The translations under genes were made by a program, and so were the position numbers. The notes below the pieces were generated by a model. The model was not told where the DNA came from and searched no databases. It was given only the letters and a program-made list of their open reading frames with translations. Below are positions 34,716 to 47,674 of a stretch of DNA of 64,000 nt, in pieces (position 1 is the first letter of the stretch; the number at the start of each line of letters is the position of its first letter). Source of the DNA: Tribonema minus (Eukaryota; Sar; Xanthophyceae; Tribonematales; Tribonemataceae); NCBI GenBank assembly GCA_017506865.1, contig JAFCMP010000047.1, forward strand, positions 248,001 to 312,000, read 5' to 3'.

Positions 34716-37700
34716 ATGATCGATTTTCGTACTGGTATCCGACATGGAGCTTTTGCTGTGTCTGTGATGGTGCTTGTAAGCATTGCTTTATTGCCTGCAG
34801 CGCTCGTTGTCGCTAAGCTGCTTGTTGCCAGGTGCAGCGGTGCAGGGCAATCTTATGGCATTGGTTGAGACCTGATCAAGCACGATTGGATCGGGGCTTG
34901 CCAAAAAAAAGTATCGTGTGTCCAAGGTTCAAGCAATGCAACCTGATGAAAGCATTTCATGAAGAGGCTACTGGCCATGGCAGACAATCATGGATGCCTG
35001 AGCTTTCTCGCCATTTGCATGTGGTCTGTTGGGCCTCCACATACGTGTGTAGCGCCACACAACTGCCTCCCATGGCCATTTCCAGTCGATTCAATGATCG
35101 GATTCATTCATGTTTTCACTCCATCCACTTGATAACAGTTTCAAAACATGAAACGGCTGCTGCTCTCAACAATATCCATCAATGTGTTAGAGCATAGCAC
35201 AAGATGGGGTCCGTGACCCATTGATTCCTGGTGCATGTTGGCGCAGACAACACCCAGGGATGTTGGTGATGGTGACCAGAAGCGTGGCTCCTTCAGTGCG
35301 GCAGCGAGCGGGCTGCGGCGGCTGTCGGGAGCAAGCTTGGGGGGTAAGCGAAGGAACAGCAGGACGAAATACAGCACCCTGGAGAAAGAACGGTAAGCAC
35401 CTTTGAGCAGCTGCGTGCTCGATGCAAGATTTCTGTAGCTGACGAAGGGGAAAATCGGTAGCCGATGACCGTGGTAAGATTGCTTGTGTCGTGTCGGTCA
35501 GCTTCGTGGTGAGATTGGGACTGCCGTTTTTTTGCGCCTCGCCAACAGCAGCTGCAGCACGTTCTTCAGCGCCAACTACTACAGTTTAATGATACGCAGC
35601 TCGGCAGACGCCATTACTTCCATCGTGTCCTTCCTTGTCCAGCTGTAAACAACCATCGCCTTTTCGTGCATGCCCGACCTCTACTTTGCCCACCTTTTCA
35701 CGATGCGAGTGTATTATTGCGGTGCTCTCTGGTCTACCTCATCTGTTCCACACACAATGACCCTACGCCATCGAGCTTTGTACTATAAGATTGGTGCAAT
35801 TACCAGCGTCACACCGGCAGCATGCATTGCAGCCACCCAATCTGAAGCCGCTGAGGCTGCAGTCGTGCAGCATGTTTCGCATGTGTGCCTCATCGTTGCA
35901 GTACGCATATACATGCGTTACGTGTGGGCACCTGAATCTTGGTGGCATACAAATATGCATGCATATCATGCTACTTTGGGGACACATGCCGTCCTCATAG
36001 ACATTACCGACAGACAGCTGCTATGCTATGACATGAGCACATTGCTGCTGCTCTATCAAAAACCCCTGCAGCTGCATCAACGAACTGCCATACACACAAT
36101 GACATTGTGAACAACCCCCGATTGCCTTCCCTGCGCAAACCGATCACCCCCGACACCACTACCTCGACCCTTATTTCTCAGCATCGCAAGCCAGTCGCTG
36201 AGCAGCGCCCCACCCGCACAAACTGCAAGTTTGGACGCTCCAAATGGCAAGTCACTGCGGCGCAGCAGCCAGGGCGGCTCGGCGCGGCGACAGAGCAGCG
36301 GCGCGGCGGCGCGGCGCCAGTCGCTGACAGGGGGGGGGGGCAGGGGGGAGGACATCAGCGGGAGCGGTAAGGGGGGGGACAAGAAGGTCCGGCTGAGCCT
36401 CCGCTACGTGGGCAACGGCTACAACCAGTACGTGCACAGCAAGCTGCTGCTGCAGACGGAGAGGATCGCGCGGTCGGAGGTGAGCGCTGCCACAGAGGAC
36501 GCTCAGCAATCACGGAAACAAATCAAAAGACGTAGAGCTCCAGGCGACAAGGAGTGGTTAGCCGCAAGTGCCTTCCGCCAATAACCGTGGTCGCCGCTGC
36601 TGCAGTCATTGGCCACGAGTCAAACAGTGTCAACATGTCAACAGTAAGCAAAAAGACTTCTGTGCGCAAGACTTCTGTGCGCAAGACTTCTGTGCGCAAG
36701 CTTTTTAGCGTTTGAGGCATGGGTGTTCAGTATGGAAAGGTCTCACGTGTTCGGTACACTGTATGTGAGATATGGGATGTTGTTGAGCTTTGGGCCAGCA
36801 AGTGAGGTTACTGCCTTGCAGGGTGCTCAAAGTTCACGTTGTGATGCATCGTCAACTTGTGAGTAGCAAGTTTTGTTGAAGCAATGGTGTTGTGTCACCA
36901 GGTAGGGTCGGCACAGCTACAGGGGATGCTCCGCATTCACGTCGTTTAGATAATTCATGCTGGTAGCACCCGGAGGTGTACTGTCAGCAGGTGACCTAAC
37001 ACTTTGACTGCTATGCGCAGCTGAAATTGGCGTTTGCAGAGAAGCTGCCCCTGTATGCAGAGAATCACATCTTTAACTTGGTTGCCGAATCATCATTCAT
37101 CTGCATGGACAATGGGGGAGTGGAGGTTTATCATGTTGACAGTGATGGCATGCAATCTTTGCTGGTCATATGAGTGTCCGTAACGGCTAGCCATAGCTAC
37201 AGGCAAACAAGTCGATCCGCAAGGGCATATCTTCGCATCTGACACTGGTTGCTGAATGCAGTGGTTCCGCTGCCATAGTCGCAGTATCACGCTCGATGCA
37301 GTCAGCAAGCATGGGCTGCAACATGCTTTTTGGGTGTCACTCTACGGTCGCACCAGCGCACCTGAGTGATGCTCAGCATCTGCAAAGTCGTCGCGATTCG
37401 GTCCCTATGTGGGGGCCAGGAAATCCGCCTTTGTGATAAACCATGTCTATTAGGGCACTTCAAACGATAGCCACGTGGCAGCACAGCAGATGAAATACCT
37501 GGCAGCAACGTTAATCAAACACCACCTGCCACGGGAGCAGCGGGAGCCAACCTCGTCACGAATCTCAGGTTGCACATCTGTTCTTTTGACAGCCGGCACC
37601 ACCACCCTTGCCTCTTACCCTCTGCCCGCGCAGGTGTTTGAAGTTCTGGAGGCTCTGCAGGGGACGCTCATCTTCAAGAATGCCACGCCCGAGGAGAAGG

Positions 37701-40700
37701 TCCTGCTGGCCCACCGTCTGCGGCGCATGGCAGTTGAAGATGACGCCTACCTCATTCGTGAGGGCGAGGACTGCGAGCCCGCCATATTCATGATCGCCGC
37801 GGGCCGCGCCACCATCAGCGTCACGCGCGAGCTGCCCGACGGCGGGGTGCAGGTATGCGTGGGTATGGGTATCGGGTATGGGTATAGGTATTGCGTATGG
37901 GTATAGGTATGGGCATGGATGTGGTATGGGTATGGGGTCTGGGTATGGGTATGGGTATGGGTATGGAACTAGGTATGGGCATTGGGTATGGGTATGGGTA
38001 CGGATATGGCTTTGTGCCTTGTGCATTATGCATACACCACCAGCAGCCACGGAGTACAGACTAGCAGTTGCAAGCGGCGCCTTCCATGCACACCACGCCC
38101 GCCCCCCCCCCCCACCCCCCCCCGTTGCCGTGTGCCTCACCCCCACCCCCCGCCCCCTCAACAGGAAGTAGATGTCAAGGACGTGCGCTACCCCGATTAC
38201 TTCGGCGAGGGGCGCTGCCTCACCAACGAGAAGGCCTTCGCGAGTGTGCGCGCCAAGGATGGCCTCGTCGTCTACCTCCTGCTGCGCGCGGACATGGACG
38301 AGCTGGTCTCGCGCCGCACGCGCGCGCTCATGGTGCGCGACCTGAAAATACGCCGCTTCCAGATGGAGCACGTGGACGACCTGTTCGACGTGCTGCGCGC
38401 GGACGCGCGGGGCATGGCGTTCCTGTGCCGCTTCGCCGCCGAGCAGCACATGGACGGCGACCTGCGCTTCTACAACGAGATCGTTGGTGAGCGCTGCTGC
38501 CCCATGATAATGTAATGTAATTGTAATTACACGTAGCATGCCTCCGCCGAGCAGCACATGAACGCGGATCTTCACTTATACAATGAAATCGTGGGTGAGC
38601 TGCTGCTGCATGGCCCCACCATATCTGTAGGTCACGCAGAGCGGGCGCTGCTGTCGCCTGCAACACATCAACTCAGATCTGCGCTCAGCCGCAACACCGA
38701 TGGTGAGCACTGTGGCCGTTAAAATTTATTTTAAAAACTGAGTGCTCCTGCAAAGAGCATGGCATTTCCCTGCAGTCAAACAGCTACTTAACTTCCGTAC
38801 AGTGTGTTGCTTCACCTGCGCACTAAGCCCATGGGCAGGCTCGCTGCGCTAATGCCCCACCCCTGCCCCTCATTTAACTGCGCTTGCAACAGTCCATACG
38901 CGCCCTCAAATGTCGTGTGCTACTGTTTCATGCGTCGTCCCATCTGCTTTCTGCTTGTGTTGCGTTTTGCACCGGCAGCGTTCAAGAAGCTGTCGAGCGA
39001 CATGGAGAGGCGCAAGCACATGCGCCGCATCTTTAGTACCTACCTACATGACGAGCCCGCGCGTCCCGCGCTGGTGTACACCACAGTACAGCAGCGTACT
39101 CGCCTGCTGCAGACCATGGACAAGGCGGAGGCACGGCTGGACAGGTGCGCGGTTGAGCACTGCACGCGCAAGTAGGTGCGGAATGAGTGAGTAAGTGAAT
39201 GATTCAGAGTCATTGTCTGTTGCTTTAGTGAAAGATGAAGCAGGCGTGCGCACGGGCACACGCGGACTTACATGAAGGGATTGGTGAACTCATTGGGGAA
39301 TTTGTGCGCTTGGGTGTTGTCGATACAACGCATCTCGGTACCTGTACAACATTATTTGTCGATACAACGCATCTCGGTACATGTACGAACATAATGAAAA
39401 CGAATCTAAAGATCGTAGAGCTCTAGGTGACAAGGGATGGTTAGCCGCAAGTGCCTTCCACATGTACGAACATAATGTCGTACAGGTACCGAGATGCGTT
39501 GTATCGACAACACCTGGGCGCGCAAATTGATGGGTTATTCGATTTGTCATTTCCTTGGCAAATCACCGCGTGCTGCAGGATGATCGCGGTGCCAACCCTG
39601 AGCACAGCCATGTCGTGCAGATCTTACGAGTGTAGCTGCCGGGACCGTCAAGCATGCATATGGCAATGAGCATGTGCCTGCCATATGCTCCAACTTAAAT
39701 GAATACTGAATAGCTAGCATCTGGTGTAAATACTCAACAACTAGCATCTGGTGTATGACAGCATGTAGGGCTACCAGCACCGTGCATTAGCGCGGTCTAT
39801 TCAAAGTCCGCATGGTGATGTCGATTCTTTGGATTCATGGCAACATTGTCGTACTGGACGATGCCCGCCTGCACCTACATTGACCTGCGCCAGTACCGGC
39901 GTTGCACTGAAAACCTTCTGTAGCCGGTGATGACAAAGCTGTTCTGGTGCTTGCTGACCATGGTAGATGAAGCAGTCAGCCTTCCAACACCCTGTGTCAA
40001 CAGTGTCCTGTCGTGAGCGCTGTCGCCTAGTGTGTATGTATGCATGTAGAACGCCGCATCTGCTGATGCATTGTGACGCGCTGCGATTGACGCTTCTGCT
40101 TATTCCTTCCGTTGTTGCCAGTTGTGACTGCAATATACTTTTATCCATGGTAGCAAACTTCCGTGGACGATCATGACGCTCAAGTTAGGTTGCATGAACT
40201 CCTCATTCGACATCGGTGACTCAATTTCATGCACACTGTGCATCTGGCAGGTTGCCTTTTGCATTGTGGCTCCATCCTGACACATCTGCCCGCATTTCAA
40301 CAGTTGAACACAGTGTCCATTGCATCACAGCATTGTCAAAGACAACCACAAGCGCTGGCACTGGCAATGTGTACGCGTACCGCTCAACCACTGAGCCCTG
40401 CTGCCTCTTCGCAGGGACAAGTTTATCATAGACAAAAATGACACAAGCGCTGGCACTGGCAATGTGTATACATACCGCTCAGCCATTGACCCCTGCCACC
40501 TCGCCGCAGGGACGAGTTCCTCATGCAAGCGGACTCCCCCATATCCAGCGCCGCGGACACACCGCAGCAGCGCTCAGTCGCCCCCTCCCCCGCGCATCAG
40601 CACCCCCCCGCACGCGCGCTCACGGCCTGCTGGCAGCAGCCAGAGGTGCAGCCCGCGCTGACGCCCATGGTGCCGATGATGCGGTGTCAGCAGCAGTGCT

Positions 40701-40846
40701 CAGGGGGGGTCGCGCAGCAGCAGCAGCAGCTCGTTTCGGGATGCCAGGCGGAGTCTGGGGGTGCCGCGCAACTTCAAGTTCAAGGTGGCGCGTCGGATGA
40801 TGCGGGCGGTGCGCCACAGCAGCAGCCGCTGCTGCAGCAGCAGGAG

Positions 40847-40889
<43 letters not shown>

Positions 40890-41034
40890 GACAGCAGCCA
40901 TGTTTAGCGACTGAAACGGATGGCACTCTGCCTTTGCAAGATCGTTCAAATGGAAAGGAACCATTAGGGCAGCCGCCGCCGCAGCAGCAGCAGCAGCCAC
41001 AAGCGTTGCAGCAGCAGCCGCAACCGCAGGTGTC

Positions 41035-41085
<51 letters not shown>

Positions 41086-44000
41086 CCCTCCTACGATAGG
41101 ACTCACCCCTGTCTCATTACGGCGCAGCGGTCAGCTGCCGCCGATTGTATCACGGCAAGGGTCGGCCATGCCGGCGCCTGTGAATGCAGCAGCATCAGCC
41201 GGTGGCGCAGCAGCAGCGGCGTCAGATGTGGTGGGCGCAGTCGCTGCAGTAGCACCAGGTGCAGCGGGACCAGCAGCGGCAGCGGCAGTGGCAGCGGCAG
41301 CACCAGCAGCACCAGCAGCAGCAGCGGCGATCTCAGCACCACTTGTGCCGCTTGAACCAGCCGCAGCAGCTGCAGCAGCGACACCAGTACCTGTGACTGC
41401 CGCTGCACCAGTCACTGAGGCAACAGCAGCTGCACACACAAAGCTCAAGGCAGATGTCACCAATGTGTGCAAGTCTCCTGCAGCCCCCACAAGCGATGCG
41501 GCGCCGGTGGCGGCAGCGGCAAAAGGCACCAGCGCTACTACGGTAAGTGCCAATGACCAACAGCTGAAGAGTGTGAAAATGCAAAAGTGCATGCAATATT
41601 GCAAAGTCAGGCGCTATTCGACATTGACTGTACAAGATCCACATGAAACTGACAGGCCATGTACTGGACACTTTGTGGGTGCGAACACAACTCACGAGTG
41701 AACAGAATGATGGCAATTGATGCTCAGTTGAGGAGCTGGTGACTCACAGCAGATAGGGCAGTGGATAAATTCCGGTTGCACTTCAAAGCAATAGTGCTCC
41801 CGTTTTGGCCGTTGCCCGCCCCCATCTGATTGCTGCAACTACAGCGATCATGTGCGCGTTCCACTGCTGTCACATGTCGCAGCAGCAGCCGTTTGCCCTC
41901 AAACGCACCTTCAACGCATCCTGATCACCTTGTGTTGCACGCCACCGCTGACGCCCTGCTAAACTCACATGCTACAAATGCGTCGCAACCTGCATGTACA
42001 CATATGCTACGACGTGCAGCTGTGAATTTCTGCCCGCAATCCTTTGTGCATGTTGCTGCCCCCCACGTACAGTACAGCAGCCTTGCAGGCATAAAAGCGC
42101 TCAACACCGCTGGCACACACACGACACTGCCTCACAGCCCCCAATCCACTCTCCCTGCCTGCCCCTGCCCGCAGACGCCGCCGCGATCGCTGACCCCCAA
42201 GTCAGCCCCCGTCACCCCCCCTCTCACCCCCCTACTGCGCGCCGCCGCTGACATATTGGAGGCCGCTTCGGACGTGTCATCAGCGGCATCGGTGCGCGTA
42301 TCGCCTCTGCACCTGTACCCTGATGCAGCAGCGCTCGCCCTGGCACCTGCGCCGAGCCTGTGCAGCCTGTTTGATGAGGTTCTGGAGCAGAGCGCGATAC
42401 CCACTATACGGCAGGGGATCGTGCCCAAGTTCATACAGAGCCGGCACTTCGACAGGTGCGCGCATGCGCATGGCCTTTGTGGCTTCCTGACTTGTGTTAT
42501 TTGTAGGCGTGTGTTGTGGTGTTTGTGGCCGTCTTTCTGGCTTCCTGACTTGTTATATATTTTTGAGCGGGTGTTATGGTGTGTTAGAGGCCGCGCAAGC
42601 GCACGTCCTTCTGGCTTCTTGGATTGTGTTATTTGTGAGCGCGTGTTGTGTTATTCGTTAGCGTGTGTTTTTGGAACTTGCGTGTTCATGGGCATTGTTT
42701 CTCTGACCACATAGCAGCAACAGTGCTCATCGCGTTGCTCAGCGCTCTGAAGACCCTAGTAGACTGTGTGACAAGACGAGGCGCTGCAGCGGAGTGCGGT
42801 GACTGAGACTTGGCGGTTCATCATGATCTATGCGTAGTTTCAGCCAAACATAGTACATCATGTTCTGAACCTAGTTGTGGCCAAAGACTTAGACTCGGCA
42901 GTACGTCATGTTCTGTGTGCAGTTTCGGCCAAAGCAATGAGAACGCTGCAGTAGAACAAGCTGTGCACAACACAGAAGGCGACCATCATTGGCACGTACA
43001 GTGTCAACAGGACAGGCATTAATTGGTGTGTTTGTGCTTGTCGTAAGCTTCACTCAACTTTTCCAAAGACATGTAAGCACAAACATGTGCTGTCTGTGTA
43101 CATCATCTTTATTTGCTCAAGGGGCAGAAACGCTTACCCTCGTTGCACAACTTGTGTACCTACGGCAGCACATTATTCCTGAGGAGTAACGCACTGCTTT
43201 GTGCCTCACAGGCCCTTTACTATGTCCGTTGCCACAGCTGCGTACCGCCCAATGCGACTTCAACAGATCTCAGTTGCTGTCAACTCCATCAACGCGACAA
43301 ACAGTCCTGCGCACTTCAAGTGTGACTCGCCTTTTAGGCACGTCACCTATGTCACTGCTCAACCTCATGCCAGCCTACCCCCCACGTGGCGCCCTGACAG
43401 GTTCCTCGGCGCCAAGTTTCCTCGACTCGAGTCATGTTCAAGGTGAGCAGCGTTCAGCAGTTGAAGTTGTGGCAATGCTCAGTATGCATACTAGTTGTGA
43501 TAATTTCAGCGCAGTATTCAGGTGCTTGTGGTAGTCATGAGTCTTTATGCAGGCAGGCGTGGCTGTCATGCAAATTTTTGAATGAACCATCCTGAACTAC
43601 TCGAACCGCAGGCGCTCCTATGATTTTTTCGCGGTTCCCGACATGACCAGCAGCCACACCGTGTGTGTGCCATGTTGCCATTTATTTACTTCATTTGTCA
43701 GTCGTTGCGGGCTGAGTCATCACATGATGGCACAGCATGGCGCGACAGTGCTGACGTGCGCAGCACCCGCAGCAGTGCCCCACAGCTCAGCAGCAGGCAG
43801 GCATGTACCGCAGCAGCGCCTTAATTGACACAGCGAGACCGCGCACCGACGCTGCGCAGTGCCCAGCGGTACATACCTACCTACACACTCAGCAATGACC
43901 CGTGGAAATACGCACACGTAGTGCAGATCGGAGATGAAGGTAGACCTGCCACAGGCAGCCCGCAGGCGCCAGCGTAGGCGCCACGCCAGGCCAGATCAAC

Positions 44001-46996
44001 AAACAACAGTAATCACTCGGAGAATAAAGACAAGTAACCGCAATGCAACGGCCATTTTCAACAGGTGCTCGCAAGTATGTCATCATGTAACATGCACTTG
44101 ATGAGTTCTGATACTAATCAGACACTAGAATATGAGTGAGGTCCATATCCCAACACTGCTTGCAAGGTGGGACATTGTGTCTGGCCACTGTCGCCGGCCT
44201 TTGCCGATCGATACGCGCGAATGCGCTCCGCTTAGCATCCCAGCTCTCTCCGCACGCAAACCTCACTACTCCTACTGCATGCGTGCCGCCTATATATACC
44301 CGCTCCCTTTGCAAACGCGGCAGCGACCCCAGCATGCGCGCGACGGACGTGGAGCGCGACGACGCCTGCTGCGCCAGCGTGGCGGGGCAGTGCTCAGTCG
44401 CGCAGCAGCAGCAGCAGCAGCAGCAGCAGCTGCTGCAGCAGTGCTCCATGCCGCCGCAGCAGCTGCCGCCGACTCAGGGCCCGCGCGTGCCCGCCGCCAT
44501 GGGGATACCCGAGCCGGACCGCGATGCCGTGGTGCAGCGCCCTCCTGCGGTAAGCAGGGTTCGCGCTAGGGGTGTTGGGACCCGCCTGACATGTTGGTTT
44601 CATCATAGCATGGGTATCTGTAGCCCGTGTCAAAGGGGCTTGCGCGCGAGCCTGTGCTGGTGGCGCTTGCAAATAATGAATAGCAAGCATGAGGAAGAAG
44701 CAAGAGGGGTTGGGGTTTGGGGCGGCAACCGATTGTAGGGGACCTGCCGCCCATGAAACTCAGTGGTTACATAAGAGAACAAAGCACCAGTCGGTTGCCA
44801 TGCCCTATCAGAGCCCTCGAAGCACGCGCTTCGAAGCATTAGCACTTGAGAATGCACATTGAATTGCTGTTTGACTTGCAGAGAGCTGTTGTTTGCCCTA
44901 CAGCACGTTCTCGACCAGTGTGGGTATCTGCCAGAGTGACCATTGCAGGCAGCCAGTGATTATACAACAACAGCTGCAGTGCTGCGGTGCCAGCCGTGGC
45001 CAAGTTGCTAGCAGATTTCAGTACTCTATGTGCCTACGCGCCTGCTTCTGGAGCCAACTCTCAAGTCCTGGTCAACATAATATTTGCTGTATGGAACAGT
45101 GACTGTAGGCCTTTGCAAGCGGTTTTATGGAGGCAGTTGAGCTGCGCTCGAACCACGTCACAGAAACACTTTGATCCAACAGGACCGCTTGCTGGCAACA
45201 CAGCCCTTACTGCAGTGTACCACAGTTGATCTCACGATCCCACAATATCCACATTCACACTGGCAGAATGAGACCCCCTTCCCCCCCATGTCTTTGACTT
45301 CAACCCTGCAATGTACCCGCCGTCCCCCATGATTCGCGCAGATTCGGCGTGCGCAGTCCGCAGCCGCAGATGCCGCCAGCGACTACGCCATCACCACCGT
45401 CGCCGCCGCCACCGCCGCCGCACCTCCGCTCAGCGGAACGAGCACCACGTCATCGCTGAACTCCATGCACAGCGTCGCGTCGCATGACACGCTGCGGCCG
45501 CACCGCCTGAGCGCTGCTGCTGCTGCCGGCCTCGCCGCCGTCAGCGAGAAGCGCAGCAGCAGCCGCGGCGGCAGCAGCGGCGGCGGCGGCGGCGGCAGCG
45601 GCAGGCGCGGCAGCGGCGGCGGCAAGCGCGGCAGCGGCGGCAGCAGGCCGAGCAGCCGCGGCGGCGACAATGGCCGGCGAAGCAGCGGCGGCGGCGGCGG
45701 CGGCAGGCGTGGCAGCGCTCGCGTCGCGCCCACTGCCGCTGCCGCCGCTGCTGCTGCTGCAGCGGCGGCGGCAGCGGCTGGTGGTACCATCGGCGGCGAG
45801 CCATGTGAGCTAGCGCCATGTTCTGCAGGAAGCAGTTGATGACGGCGGATTGAGCGACGCGTGATGCATCCCTTTTCCTTCGGCATTTGTGGTAACATTG
45901 ATTCAATTCCTTTTCACAACGGCCACAAACCAGGCCATGCTGAGCGCATGCTTGGGAGCCAACGCGCGCGGTTGATGTGTTTGATGGCCAAAATGCATTC
46001 CTGTATATACTCCTCCTAGCAAATGCGCAGTGTGTGTGCCAGCTCAGGAGGCTCTGTTGTCTGCAACGGCACCGACCGGCAGCCGTCCGCTGCCCGTATA
46101 CCTACCCATGTGCACTGACAACCATACATACCCTTGTTGTGCGCTGCTGCCACCGCCTGTTTCCCACAGTCAACCGCTCCTCGAGGCACCTCAGCTTCGA
46201 CTTGCACACCGCCGCCGATTACGAGAACGACGAGGTTCTGATGACGGTGGTGCGCTATCGTCGCCCCAGCTTGCTCGTGCGCCTGTTTGGGAAGGCCATT
46301 GGGACTGCAGAAGTGCTCAGGCAGCGCGCTGACGTCATCGCACCCGTGAGTACACAAGTGTTCACGTGTACTTCAAGTCATCGCATTGAGCACATAAGTG
46401 GTGACATGTACTCCAGCTTATCGCACTCGTGAGCACACTCAGTACGTGTGCACTCTCAAGTACGACAGCAGACCCTGATGATGCGCAGAGAGACTTGAGA
46501 GGGAGCGCACAGCCTGCGCTCCAGGTGTACTCATGGACTCCCGCTGTACTGCACAGCGCACGGCAGTGATTGGAGTGTATTTGCCCACCAGACATGCATT
46601 CACTTCTCGAGTTATAAATCAAGGCAAGAAGCCCCTTTATGAGCTTAGTAAATTGAAGGTAAGAGTCTCTTGGTGAATGCTGGCAGGCGTCACCGCTCTG
46701 TGATGATGCATTCTTCACTCTTGAAATGTGTGTCGATATTGCGACAGCAGCACCATGCTGCCCTTTCTGATTGTTGTGACCAATTTCTGCCTTGCCCCCT
46801 TCAGGAGGTTCAAGTTTACCCTGCCGCCGGCCCGCGAAGGCCCCTGTCCAAGTGCCTCAGTGAGGAGCCAGAGAGTGACGAAGGCCCAGTCAGGGACCCT
46901 CTCGACCCCCCCCACAAATCTCATTCACCAGCACACCGAAGGGGGACAGCAGGGGGCAGGCTCGAGGGCAGTGCAGATTCGTGCAGCATCATGTAG
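34716..46996 (+). CDS. Membrane-anchored CNBD-RGS signalling protein with C-terminal CaaX box
   Basis: Fifteen exons join in phase to 1243 residues: 34716-34831, 35258-35392, 36230-36479, 37021-37080 (end uncertain), 37634-37852, 38165-38486, 38979-39144, 40510-41542, 42175-42455, 43401-43442, 43612-43662, 44324-44549, 45342-45804, 46170-46345, 46805-46996. Residues ~12-36 are a signal-anchor helix (VMVLVSIALLPAALVVAKLL). Residues ~195-310 match a cyclic-nucleotide-binding domain (YLIREGEDCEPAIFMIAAGR, YFGEGRCL). Residues ~318-425 match RGS (MAFLCRFAAEQHMDGDLRFY, MRRIFSTYL), which normally speeds GTP hydrolysis by G-alpha. A Q/A-rich insert (~430-767) precedes an RGS-end-like segment (~845-880). 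Gly/Arg/Ser-rich and unknown segments follow, ending CSIM, a prenylation motif. Together this suggests cAMP/cGMP-linked G-protein control at a membrane. Exons 1-4 and 11 are the weakest. Confidence 0.65.
36654..36698. repeat. 15-bp tandem repeat, three perfect copies
   Basis: AGACTTCTGTGCGCA is repeated exactly three times in an intron of the CNBD-RGS gene. It is short enough to vary in length between individuals. Nearby, 36526-36576 shares a ~50-bp segment (GACAAGG.RTGGTTAGCCGC) with the foldback element at 39409-39462. Confidence 0.9.
37853..38010 (+). repeat. GGGTAT hexamer repeat starting at a splice donor
   Basis: From the GT of the donor after exon 5, the intron is mostly (GGGTAT)n and variants (GGTATA, GGCATG, GGTATC) for about 155 bp. 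The donor itself reads GTATGC. The array could have grown from donor-like sequence by slippage. The intron ends in a long C-rich tract (38100-38160) before the acceptor at 38164. Confidence 0.85.
38432..38702 (+). repeat. Three copies of the exon 6 end plus donor, 108-bp period
   Basis: The exon end (CGAGCAGCACATG...GAGATCGTTG|GTGAGC, junction at 38486) is repeated with junctions at 38594 and 38702, exactly 108 bp apart each time. The second copy still reads AEQHMNADLHLYNEIV. The third is degraded but keeps the TG|GTGAGC donor. Confidence 0.8.
39280..39550. mobile_element. Foldback (palindromic) element in an intron
   Basis: A left arm around 39298-39353 and a right arm around 39473-39531 are inverted repeats of ~57 bp (GTTGTCGATACAACGCATCT is shared), with weaker pairing extending outward. 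The left arm carries a second copy of CGATACAACGCATCTCGGTA at 39359. The loop contains a ~50-bp segment also found at 36526-36576. No frame is present. It may be a MITE or foldback transposon; no target duplication was identified. Confidence 0.65.
40330..40509 (+). repeat. Duplicated exon 8 acceptor of the CNBD-RGS gene
   Basis: CGCTGGCACTGGCAATGTGT, then CGCAG|GGACRAGTTYMTCAT, occurs twice with exon starts at 40415 and 40510, 95 bp apart. The first copy meets a stop (ATCATAG) soon after the junction, so only the second supports the long exon. Confidence 0.8.
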
Positions 46997-47674
46997 CATC
47001 TGGCAAGGAACTGCGCTGGCTGTCTTGCATCAGTCGAACTGATGCAAGATTTCAATGCAACGTGTGGTTTGTGGGTGTTTTTGAAAGTACAGTAGACGCC
47101 TGCTGTCCGTCAACGGGGCGTTGGGTATGTTGGGTATGCACTCAGGTATACGCTTCTGTCGCCGGCAGTTCAAAGGCCGCGTGCGCGCCGCATCATAGCT
47201 TACAATCTTTCGCAAGAGAAGATTAATCCAAGATAGGGCAACATAGGGCAATTGGCAGAGAGGTGTTCAGAAGCCACGGATGTCCGTTTACCTTGGTGCC
47301 GCTTTGCCGCATGCACGACCATTGTGAAAATGTACGTCACAATTGTGCCACACAAAGCTGCAGGCTTGCCTCTTGCCGCTTGGCCAGTGCTCCCTTGCTG
47401 CACTGTCCTCTTGTTAATTGATTGCTTAGAGACGCGAAAAAGCCAGATGGTGCATGTCAAGGTTGCTGACAGAATCTACATGCATCTTGTGACTGTATCT
47501 GCGATACGCCTGATGTACAGGATTCAAAGTGTCAATCATGATCATGAATGAGTGCATGTCACAGTTGAGCAACACGAGTAAGCTGCAGGCTCGTCTCTAG
47601 CCAGTCTGCGGGTGCTCCCTGTGCTGCGCATTCGCTTGTGACGTTCTCAATGCACACAATTCAAGGCACAGAGA
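46997..47674. other. Intergenic, no gene seen
   Basis: This is the 3' flank of the CNBD-RGS gene. No domain or consistent exon was found. Confidence 0.45.

Noticed and set aside
43113..43530. Other plus-strand frames around the 42-nt exon of the CNBD-RGS gene
   Set aside because: Only 43401-43442 fits both neighbours in phase and completes FIQSRHFDRFLGAKFP; the rest are shadows.
45805..45839. Stop at 45837-45839 as the end of the CNBD-RGS gene
   Set aside because: A perfect GTGAGC donor at 45805 joins in phase to two further exons ending in a CaaX box. The shorter form remains possible as an al­ternative isoform.
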